From NCBI RefSeq assembly GCF_003710935.1, contig NZ_RHHS01000027.1, positions 1 through 64,000 of the forward strand: a DNA stretch of 64,000 bases, read 5' to 3'. The notes under the pieces were generated by a model. The model had not been told where the DNA came from. It saw only the letters and a list, made by a program, of their open reading frames with translations, and did not search any database. Below, piece after piece: positions 25,714-33,928 of this stretch (the first letter of the stretch is position 1; each line of letters opens with the position of its first letter). The translations under genes were made by a program, and so were the position numbers. This stretch comes from Brevibacillus gelatini. GTDB lineage: Bacteria; Bacillota; Bacilli; Brevibacillales; Brevibacillaceae.

Positions 25714-26586
25714 TCAGTAGCTGCCAGGGAAGATGGAGCCAGTGTGCGGAGTTGTCTGGCCTGGTGTGTTCAGTTGGCGTACTTCCTGAACGTTTGTGCC
25801 CGCAAAGCCAGGTGAAAAGATCGAGTTGACACCCTGGCCGAGCGGTTGTTGATATTGCTGAACCTGTTGTTGCTGCTGGCCATATTGCGCCGGGATGCCG
25901 TAGCCGCCTTGCGGGAGCGAAGAGCCGAAGCCGCTGTTTTGGTTATGCTGGCGCACTTCCTGGACGTTTGTATGGGCAAAGCCAGGAGAGAAAATGCTGC
26001 CTGTCAGCGCTGGCGGATAAGTGGCTTGCGCATACGGCTGCATTTGGCCTGCAAAACCTTGATAGCCCCCGGAGCCAGGCTGATTTTGCTGACGCACTTC
26101 CTGCGCGTTTGTGCCCGCGAAGCCAGGAGAGAAGATCGAGCCTATGCCCACTCCGTAGCCTTGATTGGAGGAAGGCTGCTGCTGTGCATAACCGCTGGAT
26201 TGATGCATGATCGCGTTGAACGCCTGGTTTGGCATATACGCTTGCTGTTGCTGCTGTTGGCCATACGCTTGTTGCTGGCCGTAGCCTTGCTGCTGCGCAG
26301 TCTGATAGCTATGGTTTTGCTGGCGCACTTCCTGGGCGTTGGTGCCTGCAAAGCCCGGCGAGAAGATCGATTGGGCGCCGCTCATTCCGCCGCCGGAAGT
26401 CATGCCGTATGTAGGAGTCCCGACGGATTGGGCATGTCCGCCATGGTTCCAGTACTGCACCTCCTGAACGTTTGTTCCGGCGAAGCCTGGCTGAAGCATT
26501 GCGCTGGCAGGGGTCATCGCTCCAAGGAATTGTGGTTGGGATTGCATTTGGTTGTTGCTGTTGTTGTTGTTGTTTGTATTGGTCAT
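25714..26586 (-). CDS. expanded gamma-type SASP-like repeat protein (predicted spore protein)
   Basis: A 290-residue protein rich in Gln, Gly, Asn, Ser and Tyr. Five repeats of the pattern FSPGFAGTNAQEVRQQN occur, joined by low-complexity Q/G linkers; the first is LQPGFAGTNVQEVQYWN. The NAQEVRQQN part is very like the repeats of gamma-type small acid-soluble spore proteins (SspE: EFASETNAQQVRKQN), which store amino acids in the spore core. SspE has only about 84 residues, so this is an enlarged relative, with FAGTN replacing FASETN at the usual GPR protease region. ATG at 26586 follows AGGAGG. It lies downstream of the spore-coat ATP-grasp operon on the same strand. Confidence 0.75.
   Translation of the reverse strand: MTNTNNNNNSNNQMQSQPQFLGAMTPASAMLQPGFAGTNVQEVQYWNHGGHAQSVGTPTYGMTSGGGMSGAQSIFSPGFAGTNAQEVRQQNHSYQTAQQQGYGQQQAYGQQQQQQAYMPNQAFNAIMHQSSGYAQQQPSSNQGYGVGIGSIFSPGFAGTNAQEVRQQNQPGSGGYQGFAGQMQPYAQATYPPALTGSIFSPGFAHTNVQEVRQHNQNSGFGSSLPQGGYGIPAQYGQQQQQVQQYQQPLGQGVNSIFSPGFAGTNVQEVRQLNTPGQTTPHTGSIFPGSY
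25771..26499 (-). repeat. five coding repeats of the SASP-like motif
   Basis: Five DNA copies encoding the 17-residue repeat lie near 25771-25830, 25948-26003, 26090-26143, 26321-26375 and 26453-26499. They are strongly conserved while the linkers are simple CAG/CAA-type runs. Confidence 0.8.
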
Positions 26587-26695
26587 GGGTAAGACCACCT
26601 CCTGCAGAGTATTTTTACCAAGGAAGGGTAACTCATGCACGGTTTGGATGAAGCCAGAGAATTCGCATTAGTAAAGAAAGCGGCGGGAATATGGC

Positions 26696-26727
26696 AAAAA
26701 AACATGCCGGACATTATCCGACATGTT
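26696..26727 (-). terminator. terminator of yheCD-GNAT operon
   Basis: On the minus strand AACATGTCGGA / TCCGGCATGTT pair around TAATG, followed by seven T's. The 5' arm overlaps the end of the GNAT gene. It separates that operon from the SASP-like gene. Confidence 0.8.
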
Positions 26728-27196
26728 CCTGCAAATCGGCGGGATTCCAATGGCCGAAAGCGAGCCAGAGCGTAGGTTTTCCCGTTGGCCCGATACTCGC
26801 TTTGACAGGCTCGAAGCCCATGGTTCGAAAAAGGGCAAGACTTGCCTCATTATCGAGAGCTACGCGCACGTACAGTTTGGGCAGGCGCTGACAGATGAGG
26901 GTCGTCAGCGCTTTGCCGATTCCCCGGTTGCGGTAGCGTTTATCTACAACCAGGAAGGACTGACCCAGTCCACAACGAGAAACGGCGAACAAGCCAACGA
27001 CGCGTTTCCCGTTCATGGCCAGAGCGACACTGGAATCTTTTTTGGAAAGCAGCTCAGGGGTCAGACGCGAAAACCAGTCAATCGCGTGTCTGGTGATGCG
27101 CCGATCTCCTTCCTGACGGGCAAACCTCACCAAAGTGGCCAAAGATTCAGCTAATGCCTGCGGAGGCAAGATCACGTATTTCAACGATTTTTTCAT
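26714..27196 (-). CDS. GNAT-family N-acetyltransferase
   Basis: A 160-residue acetyltransferase with the GNAT acetyl-CoA loop RNRGIGKALT preceded by FLVVDKRYRN, and the late motif DNEASLALFRTMGFEPV. Substrate is unknown. It begins 5 bp after the last YheC/YheD gene and ends at the terminator, so it is probably transcribed with the spore-coat operon; modification of a spore component is possible but only inferred. Confidence 0.85.
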   Translation of the reverse strand: MKKSLKYVILPPQALAESLATLVRFARQEGDRRITRHAIDWFSRLTPELLSKKDSSVALAMNGKRVVGLFAVSRCGLGQSFLVVDKRYRNRGIGKALTTLICQRLPKLYVRVALDNEASLALFRTMGFEPVKASIGPTGKPTLWLAFGHWNPADLQEHVG

Positions 27197-27201
27197 GGAT
27201 A

Positions 27202-28512
27202 TTACCCTGCTGCAGCTTCACGCCCGTTTTGCAGTCTGGACACGTACTGGGCGTAGTGGATGAGATTGGACAAAGACAAGCGCCTGATCGAAGGCTCATC
27301 GAACTTCTCCGGCTTGGCGTTCGCTTCAAAGAACCACAGACTGCCGTCTTCCGTAAGGCCGAGATCCATCGACATTTCGGCCAGGTCTTCGATCTCCACG
27401 TTCAAGGTTCTGGCGATGGCAAGCGCTGCCTGGTGAATCTTTTGTTCCATCCTTTCCGGATCAGCCTTGAACAAAGTCTGGAGAACAGAAGACAGGGAGT
27501 GGATGGAACCGCCGCGCGGGACGTGCGTGGTAATGCTTTGCGAGCCGGAGCGCCTGATGCCGACGCCGGTTACGCTCCATTCGCCGCGGCCGTTTTTCTG
27601 CACGAGTACCCGCACGTCAAAAGGCTTGCCGTTGAAGCGCGCCCTGCGTATCCCCTGCTGCATGATGTACTGCTGCTGCCGGATGTGGCTTTTCACGTGC
27701 TTCCACAGATCGTCCAGATTGGAAAAGCGCCGCGTGACGGCCTTTTGTTCCTTGAGCCGTTGAAGCCGCCAGCCATTGTTTTTGTATTCGACCCGCATGA
27801 TCCCTTCTCCGGCTTTGCCGCGCACCGGCTTGAGGTAGACGAAGCGATGCTCGGTGCAAAAGCATTTGAAGCGGGCGAGCGTATCGAGCTTTTTCGTCTC
27901 CGGCAAATACATTTGCACCTCGGGGTACTTTTTCAGCATGGAAAAAAGCTCTTGCTTGTCAAAAAAGCAGCGATTGAACAAGGTGACGTTGGGCATTTCG
28001 TGGATGCGGGCCAACGTTCTTTTGACTTCGGGACGCTGCTCGGCCCTGCGGGTAGGGATGCGGTTGTAGACGACGTGCGGGAAGGGAAGAACGACTTCCT
28101 GCCACAGATTTTGCTTCTGATTGTACAAATAGCCGCGAACCTTCTTTTTCTCCCAGTTGATGCCCTGGGGCGTGAAGACGTACACAAGTGCCCCCCAACG
28201 CCTGCCGGATTGCGAGATGTCCTTGAAGTTCTCGCGATTTCCCAAAAACGCTGCGCCCTCGCCAACGGTCAGGATGCCAATCAGAGGGCCAAGCTTTAGC
28301 GAGTCGTTCATCATTTTCCAGTTAATCCGCGTTCGAAACCGCCCTGGCTGCATCGTGGGCAAGCCCGCATACACTCTTTTGTGATGCGAAAACGGACCAA
28401 GGCTTGCGAACAGTTTCTTTGGCGACCGTTTGCCGAGAGCTTGCCGTGGTAGCTGGATGAACCATTTGCCGCTGGGGAGGATGGTCAGCCACCCGGAGCG
28501 CTGCTGAAGCAT
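27202..28512 (-). CDS. YheC/YheD-family ATP-grasp spore coat-associated protein (copy 4)
   Basis: A 436-residue member of the YheC/YheD family (endospore coat-associated, ATP-grasp fold). An N-terminal small domain is followed by the ATP-grasp core from about residue 180: FVYLKPVRGKAGEGIMRV (nucleotide-binding Lys and glycine loop), PFDVRVLVQKNGRGEW, and the metal-site end SMDLGLTEDGSLWFFEANAKP. Conserved Asp and Glu-Ala-Asn are present, so ATP binding is likely; the ligase substrate is unknown for the family. ATG at 28512 follows AAGGAGG. The open frame to 28761 overlaps the upstream paralogue and is not part of the gene. Confidence 0.88.
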   Translation of the reverse strand: MLQQRSGWLTILPSGKWFIQLPRQALGKRSPKKLFASLGPFSHHKRVYAGLPTMQPGRFRTRINWKMMNDSLKLGPLIGILTVGEGAAFLGNRENFKDISQSGRRWGALVYVFTPQGINWEKKKVRGYLYNQKQNLWQEVVLPFPHVVYNRIPTRRAEQRPEVKRTLARIHEMPNVTLFNRCFFDKQELFSMLKKYPEVQMYLPETKKLDTLARFKCFCTEHRFVYLKPVRGKAGEGIMRVEYKNNGWRLQRLKEQKAVTRRFSNLDDLWKHVKSHIRQQQYIMQQGIRRARFNGKPFDVRVLVQKNGRGEWSVTGVGIRRSGSQSITTHVPRGGSIHSLSSVLQTLFKADPERMEQKIHQAALAIARTLNVEIEDLAEMSMDLGLTEDGSLWFFEANAKPEKFDEPSIRRLSLSNLIHYAQYVSRLQNGREAAAG

Positions 28513-28555
28513 GGGTGTTCCTCCTTCCTGAAAAATGGTGCTGTCTGTCTTTCGC

Positions 28556-29932
28556 CTAGAAATTGGCCAAATAACAACTGTAGTCGACGAGAAGCTTGCG
28601 GGACTCCTGATCGGCCTGCTTGAGCCGGGCGTGCTTGAAGATGGAGCGGCCTGGCTTGGAGTTTGCCTCGAACATCCAGACGTGGCCGTGGATGTCGATG
28701 CCCATGTCCAGTCCCAATTCGCCAAGGTCGATGCCTTTTGCCTGCTCGATTGCTTTGGCAATGCGGATGGAGGCCTCGCTGATTCGCTCAGCCATCAGCG
28801 CTTTTTGCCTTCCGTACAGCTGGAGGAGCAGTTCGTCTCCGGGAATGACGGTACCGCCCGTGCGGACGTGCGTTGTCACACTGCCGGAGCCGGCTACTTT
28901 GGCGGCCGTGCAGGACACTACCCATTCGTTTTGCTGGTTTTTGTGCAAATGAACGCGGAAATCAAACGGGCGTCCGTGGAACGTTTTGAGCGGGATGCCT
29001 TGCTGCGCCAGGTAGTTGCTTACCCTTCGGCTGCGGAACACGTGCTGGTACAGGCTGGACAGCTTGGAAAACTGCCGCTTCACGTTGCCGCTGCCGTTGT
29101 GATACGAGGCGGTATAGCCGCCGCCTGGCTGTTTGGTGACTTTCACGATGCCGTAGCCAAGGCTGCCGTTTTTCGGCTTCAAATAAACAATCGGGTATTT
29201 GCGCAGCAGATTCCGCACAGTCACAAGCGTTGGGGACGTGTACGTTTCCGGGATGTGCTCGTTGACCTCCGGATTCGGATAGAGAAGCTGGTGGACTCCC
29301 CACTTGTTGAAAAAGCCCTGGTTGAACATCGGCAAGTTCGGATAGCTGGCGAGCCTGTATTTGAATTCCCGCACTGCTTCGTGCTTTTCTGCCGAGCGGG
29401 AAGGAATCCGGTCGTAGACGACATCCGGCATGGCGGTGACGATTTTTTTCCAGAAGTAGCCGCCTGCCTTGCTCTTGCGCAAAAACCAGGCGTTGACCGT
29501 ATTGGTGCTCCAGTCCACGTCGTGCGGGGAGAAAATAAAGTAAAAGACGCCTTTGCCTTCCTGTGCCTGCAGCAGCTTGTAGAAAAAAGAAGTGCGCTGG
29601 CCAATCGGCTGCCGCGGGTCCTTGCGAATGCCTGTGGTGACGATGCCGATCGCCGGACCGATTCGGAGCGCCGAATCTTCCTTCTTGAGCTGGATCAAAC
29701 CGCCGTGCGGGATGCCCAGCTCGGACTGAAGCAGTGTGGTCACTTTGATAATATTGGAATCAGGATTTCGCTTGTCTTGCAGTACGGTTGCGACGACTTC
29801 CTTTTTGCCCAGCATGACTGTAATTTTTTGGCGATGGCGTAGCTGCAGCTTGGTGAAGAGATGAGCCGGCAGGATGATCCCGCTGACATGGGGATTGGAA
29901 AGGAAGCGAAGCCGCATTCTGAACGTTTCCAT
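28556..29932 (-). CDS. YheC/YheD-family ATP-grasp spore coat-associated protein (copy 3)
   Basis: A 458-residue paralogue of the same family as its neighbours. The ATP-grasp core has IVYLKPKNGSLGYGIVKV, PFDFRVHLHKNQQNEW and the end motif LDMGIDIHGHVWMFEANSKP. The N-terminal 90 residues are a beta-rich domain (VSGIILPAHLFTKLQL...) as in the longer YheD type. It starts 2 bp after the stop of copy 2, so the two are translationally coupled. Sequence divergence between copies shows old duplication with separate roles, not recent amplification. Confidence 0.88.
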   Translation of the reverse strand: METFRMRLRFLSNPHVSGIILPAHLFTKLQLRHRQKITVMLGKKEVVATVLQDKRNPDSNIIKVTTLLQSELGIPHGGLIQLKKEDSALRIGPAIGIVTTGIRKDPRQPIGQRTSFFYKLLQAQEGKGVFYFIFSPHDVDWSTNTVNAWFLRKSKAGGYFWKKIVTAMPDVVYDRIPSRSAEKHEAVREFKYRLASYPNLPMFNQGFFNKWGVHQLLYPNPEVNEHIPETYTSPTLVTVRNLLRKYPIVYLKPKNGSLGYGIVKVTKQPGGGYTASYHNGSGNVKRQFSKLSSLYQHVFRSRRVSNYLAQQGIPLKTFHGRPFDFRVHLHKNQQNEWVVSCTAAKVAGSGSVTTHVRTGGTVIPGDELLLQLYGRQKALMAERISEASIRIAKAIEQAKGIDLGELGLDMGIDIHGHVWMFEANSKPGRSIFKHARLKQADQESRKLLVDYSCYLANF

Positions 29933-29934
29933 GC

Positions 29935-31026
29935 TTAGTAACCTCCTACGCGCTCTTTCATGAGATAGTGGGCGTATCGAACGGGCTGGGTTATGGAGTG
30001 GTGCTTGGCGACCGGGTCGTCAATCAAGCGAAAAACAGTCCGTCCTGGCCTGCTGTTGACCTCGATAATCCAGACATTTCCTGCCGTGTCGATGCCGACG
30101 TCGATTCCCAGCTCGACAAGTCTGCCGTGGCATTCCTCCAAAAAGCGCGGCAATTCCTGTGCGACCTGGTTGACCGTCTGCTCGATTCGCAACTTGGCGG
30201 CAGGTCTGAAATGCCGGGCCAAAAACGCGGAGAGCGGCTCTGCCTTGCCTCCCCCGTGCAGGTTGGAGGTGATGCTTCGCCTGTCGCCAAGGCGAACAGC
30301 CTTGCCTGTCGTCTCCCAGTCACCTTGCCCATTTTTTTGCACGAGCACCCTGACGTCAAAAGGGGTGCCATCCGGAGTATGCAGCTTGAGATAGGGCTGT
30401 ACAAGGAATTTGCGCCCGGAGGTGAACGAGGCGACAAACGTTTTCAGCCCGGCGGTATCCCGTATCTGTTTGCGAAACGGCCGATTTTCCCGGTTCCGTC
30501 CGGTCGCCTCATAGCCGCTCTTCGTCTCCCTGATGCGCACGACACCGATTCCGTGCGTTCCCGCCATGGGCTTGATGACGACAGCTCCGTACTTTTGCAG
30601 CATGTCGTGAAAAGTGGGAAACGAAAGAATTTCGGTCGGCGGCAAAAAGGAAGACAGGAGCGGCGACTTGGACAGCATTTGGTGAACTTGCCACTTCCCG
30701 GACAGGCCGTGCCCCAAAAAGGTAATGTGGCGATCGTTTTGCAACTTTTCCACAAATGGTTTATAGTGGCGGTAAGACGGGCCTACGAAACACCGGTCAT
30801 AGATCAGGGCGGGGAGCGGGAACACATCTGCTTGCCAGGATCCGTTGCGGTATTCGAAGCCTTTGACCGTTCGTGAGGAAAAGTCAACCTGACGCGGCGA
30901 GAACACAAAGACGCGAATGCCGCGCTTGCGTCCGTACAGCGTCAGCTTTTTGTAATACCCTTTGTCTACAAAATGGGAGCCTTGGCAACGGGTCATGATG
31001 CCAAGACTTCTCGCACCTGCTCTCAT
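29935..31026 (-). CDS. YheC/YheD-family ATP-grasp spore coat-associated protein (copy 2)
   Basis: A 363-residue member lacking the extra N-terminal beta domain, so of the shorter YheC type. ATP-grasp motifs: AVVIKPMAGTHGIGVVRI, PFDVRVLVQKNGQGDW and ELGIDVGIDTAGNVWIIEVNSRP. ATG at 31026 has AAGGTGA upstream; a GTG at 31035 overlaps the stop of copy 1 (GTGA) and could also be used. It is the second gene of the operon. Confidence 0.86.
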   Translation of the reverse strand: MRAGARSLGIMTRCQGSHFVDKGYYKKLTLYGRKRGIRVFVFSPRQVDFSSRTVKGFEYRNGSWQADVFPLPALIYDRCFVGPSYRHYKPFVEKLQNDRHITFLGHGLSGKWQVHQMLSKSPLLSSFLPPTEILSFPTFHDMLQKYGAVVIKPMAGTHGIGVVRIRETKSGYEATGRNRENRPFRKQIRDTAGLKTFVASFTSGRKFLVQPYLKLHTPDGTPFDVRVLVQKNGQGDWETTGKAVRLGDRRSITSNLHGGGKAEPLSAFLARHFRPAAKLRIEQTVNQVAQELPRFLEECHGRLVELGIDVGIDTAGNVWIIEVNSRPGRTVFRLIDDPVAKHHSITQPVRYAHYLMKERVGGY

Positions 31027-31031
31027 GTGGG

Positions 31032-32465
31032 TCACCTTCGCCTGTATTTCTTGCTTTTGGATCTTCCTGCTGTCGCCCTTGGTTTCGCTCTGGCTGTCCG
31101 GGGAAAGCCACTGAGGTACGATGAGTATTCCAGCAAGCGTACGACGGAAGGACGGGCGCGGCGGGGCGGGACTTCCACACCTTCAGGCAAAGGAATGGTA
31201 TTGGTCGTTTTGGAAGGCTTGCTGTTCACCTCCAAAAGCCACACCTGTCCGCGGACATCCACGCCGAGATCGACGCCGAATTCTGCGTAATGGCCGGGCA
31301 GTGCTTCTTCAAGCAGGACGGACAGCTTCAGGGCCACTTCCCTTAACCTGGCTGGAGAAGGGCGAACGGAACTGGCCCAAGGTCCACATACACGCAGAGC
31401 CTGGAGGGGCGTCATCATCTGGCCGCCTCTGGATATATTCGAAACGATGCGATTCAATCCCAAACGGGCAACCATGGACGTGACGGCCCACTCGCCTGCG
31501 CGATTTTTTTGCACCAGCACGCGAAAATCAGTCGGACGGCCGTGCAAGCCGATCAACGGTAAACCTTGCTGCAGCAAATAAGGTTTGCCTTTTGTCTGTT
31601 TGTGCAAATACTGGTGCAAGCCGGTTATGCTGGAAAACGTTTTGCCAAACCCGCCTGGGCGGGCGAGATGGTACCCCTCCTGCGTTCGGCGCAGCCGGAT
31701 AATCCCTCGCCCCATGCTTCCATTCGCCGGTTTTGCATAAACAGTGCGATACGTAGACAGCATCATCCGCAAGTCTTCCATGCCCGAAAAGCGAACCATG
31801 GCCGGAAGATGCTCCGCGGCGCCTGCCTGATTTTGCAGAGCGGAATGCACGTGCCACTTGTTCAGAAAACGTTCGTTGAAGAAGGGAATGTTGGCTTCCT
31901 TGCAGCGCCGCAGCCAATTCGCCATCTGCTCGCTGCGCTCCCGCTGGCGGGAGACGAGGCGGTTGTAGATACATTGGGGCAGCGGCAGCACTTTTTGGCG
32001 CCATACTCCTCCTCGCCGAACAAGACCGCGCACGATGCCGGCATCCCAGTTGACATCCTGAAGCCGGAATGCGCAGATGATTCCTCCGCGTTTGCGGCAA
32101 ATATCGGCTACCTCGTTGAAAAAAGGAGACAGCGGTCCAAACGGGGATTGCGTAAACTGGGCATGGTAAGAGGATACGAGAATCCCTACATACGGCCCGA
32201 AAACAAGCGTTTGTTGGTCCGCGTCGTAGCGGAGCAGCAGAGGAACACCTGTAGGCAGGAGAAGCGACCCGGCTACGGAGGGACGGATGAGTGTCTGGCC
32301 GCTGCGATCTATGCCGCTGATGCGGGCGCGAACCGTTTTGTTTCCGAATTGGACAGTAGCTGTGGGTGAAGAAAGATTCCATTTGCGCATCTGCGCCTGG
32401 GGCAGGTAAAGGTCTACTTCCGTCTTTGGCTCGTATCCGACGACGATGGTTGGAACGTAAGACAT
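31032..32465 (-). CDS. YheC/YheD-family ATP-grasp spore coat-associated protein (copy 1)
   Basis: A 477-residue member with the N-terminal beta domain (residues 1-110) and an ATP-grasp core: TVYAKPANGSMGRGIIRL, PTDFRVLVQKNRAGEW and FGVDLGVDVRGQVWLLEVNSKP. The C-terminus is basic (SKSKKYRRR-type tail). It is first of four paralogues and lies behind a sigma-K-like promoter; the ATG at 32465 follows GGGAAGGGG. In B. subtilis, yheC and yheD are sporulation genes of the mother cell or forespore surface. Divergent from the DUF445 gene, as yheB is in B. subtilis. Confidence 0.88.
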   Translation of the reverse strand: MSYVPTIVVGYEPKTEVDLYLPQAQMRKWNLSSPTATVQFGNKTVRARISGIDRSGQTLIRPSVAGSLLLPTGVPLLLRYDADQQTLVFGPYVGILVSSYHAQFTQSPFGPLSPFFNEVADICRKRGGIICAFRLQDVNWDAGIVRGLVRRGGVWRQKVLPLPQCIYNRLVSRQRERSEQMANWLRRCKEANIPFFNERFLNKWHVHSALQNQAGAAEHLPAMVRFSGMEDLRMMLSTYRTVYAKPANGSMGRGIIRLRRTQEGYHLARPGGFGKTFSSITGLHQYLHKQTKGKPYLLQQGLPLIGLHGRPTDFRVLVQKNRAGEWAVTSMVARLGLNRIVSNISRGGQMMTPLQALRVCGPWASSVRPSPARLREVALKLSVLLEEALPGHYAEFGVDLGVDVRGQVWLLEVNSKPSKTTNTIPLPEGVEVPPRRARPSVVRLLEYSSYLSGFPRTARAKPRATAGRSKSKKYRRR

Positions 32466-32499
32466 GGCTATCCCCTTCCCATCAGGCATAAAGTTAGTC

Positions 32500-32528
32500 T
32501 ATGGTATGAGCAGCCAAATCGATTGGTG
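32500..32528 (-). promoter_or_regulatory. sigma-K-like promoter of yheCD operon
   Basis: On the minus strand CACC (-35, 32528-32525) and CATACCATA (-10, 32508-32500) are separated by 16 bp, a full match to the sigma-K pattern mACm-N16/17-CATANNNTA. It lies 35 bp before the first ATP-grasp start. This supports late mother-cell expression. Confidence 0.65.
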
Positions 32529-32558
32529 CCATGCACAGAAGAAAGGTTGTAAGGAATT

Positions 32559-33716
32559 ATGAATTCGTGGATAGTATTAGTGAATATTGCCGTCGGTTCT
32601 GTCATTGGCGGCGTTACGAATGAACTGGCCATCCGCATGCTTTTCCGCCCGCTCAAACCTTGGTATATCGGCCGTTGGAAGGTGCCGTTTACCCCTGGTT
32701 TGATCCCGAGAAGGCGGGATGACATCGCGATACAAATGGGCAGGTTGGTGGAAGAGCATTTGCTGACGACAGAGGGCGTCAGGCGCGCGCTCGTCCAGGG
32801 CAACCTGGAGAACACGCTGGCAGGCTGGATGAACAATCTGGCGATGAACTGGATGGCGGACGAGCGTACCTTGCGTCAGGCTTTGCTTGCCGTTGTTCCC
32901 GATCTGTTCACGGAGGACGGGGGCTGGAAGGAGGGCGTGCGCGCTCCGGTGCAGGAGAAATGGGAAGCTTTTGTCCAACAACTGCTTCGTCAATATGAAG
33001 AAACAAAGCTGCGCGAACTGCTCCCGCATGCCGGACAAGAACGCCTGGATGCCGCGTTTGCAACGGTCAGCCAACTGCTCATGGACCGTTTGCGCGGCTA
33101 TCTGCACTCGCCGGAAGGGCAGCAGACCTTGCAAGGCATGGTCAGGAGCATGCTCGGTGGCGGCGGGGGCATGTTTGGCGGGCTGGTCGGCATGTTTCTC
33201 GGCGACGACAAAATCATCGGCAAAATTCTCCCGGCACTCGACGACCTTTTGCAAAGCCCGGAGCTCGCCGGACGCTTGCAGCAGTTTTTGCGCAAGGAAG
33301 CGGAGCGGCTGCTGGACAAAAACGTCGGGGAGCTGGTGGCCTGGCTTGGCCGCGAGCAGATCGACGGCTGGTCGCGGGCGCTTTTTGCCAAAATCGAGGA
33401 ACAGAGCCTGCGGCTGGTCGATGAGCCGCTGTCGCGCCTGACCGCGCCCATTCAGGAGACGGTGCAAGTGAATCTGATCCCACGCCTGGCAAAATGGATG
33501 GTAGAATCGCTGCAGCAAAACGTGGAACGCATTTTTTCCCGCCTGGCGATCCGCGATATTGTGACGAGACAGGTTGAGAGCTTCCCGATTGAAAGAATCG
33601 AAGAAATGGTCGTAGGCATCTCGGGAAAAGAGTTTCGCATGATTACGATACTTGGATTTGTGTTAGGCGGGATCATCGGGCTTGTCCAGGGGCTTTTGGC
33701 AGGCTGGCTGGGATAG
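32559..33716 (+). CDS. yheB: DUF445 membrane protein (YheB-like)
   Basis: A 385-residue DUF445 protein with one N-terminal helix (NIAVGSVIGGVTNELAIRML), the family signature FRPLKPWYIGRWKVPFTPGLIPRRRDDIA, a long helical middle and a C-terminal helix (FVLGGIIGLVQGLLAGWLG). Function is unknown; the ends resemble each other, as usual for the family. Its divergent position to the yheCD genes matches the B. subtilis yheB-yheC-yheD locus. A ribosome site (AAGGAATT) is only moderate. Confidence 0.88.
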   Translation: MNSWIVLVNIAVGSVIGGVTNELAIRMLFRPLKPWYIGRWKVPFTPGLIPRRRDDIAIQMGRLVEEHLLTTEGVRRALVQGNLENTLAGWMNNLAMNWMADERTLRQALLAVVPDLFTEDGGWKEGVRAPVQEKWEAFVQQLLRQYEETKLRELLPHAGQERLDAAFATVSQLLMDRLRGYLHSPEGQQTLQGMVRSMLGGGGGMFGGLVGMFLGDDKIIGKILPALDDLLQSPELAGRLQQFLRKEAERLLDKNVGELVAWLGREQIDGWSRALFAKIEEQSLRLVDEPLSRLTAPIQETVQVNLIPRLAKWMVESLQQNVERIFSRLAIRDIVTRQVESFPIERIEEMVVGISGKEFRMITILGFVLGGIIGLVQGLLAGWLG

Positions 33717-33819
33717 GAAAACTGAAAAGAAACTGTAACCGCCTTGTAATAATCCTGTAATATTCCTTGGGTATGATAAAAGCACGATGAAAACCCCCTT
33801 AATGATATACTTTCTGAAC

Positions 33820-33850
33820 GGTAGCTTGAAAAAAGCTACCCTTTTTTTTT
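33820..33850 (+). terminator. rho-independent terminator
   Basis: Stem GGTAGCTT / AAGCTACC around an A loop, followed by a run of about ten T's. It lies about 100 bp after the DUF445 gene and before ytoI. Confidence 0.88.
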
Positions 33851-33928
33851 GCCGCGCCTTCGGGTATATTGGTCGAAGGAGCGTGCGTACATTGGAACGG
33901 ATGAAGACCAGGGAGGGGGAGTTGCAAT

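Noticed and set aside
26587-26690. Sigma-G promoter for the SASP-like gene
   Set aside because: GCATG and AATACTC occur but the spacing and -10 match are poor; no sporulation promoter can be claimed.
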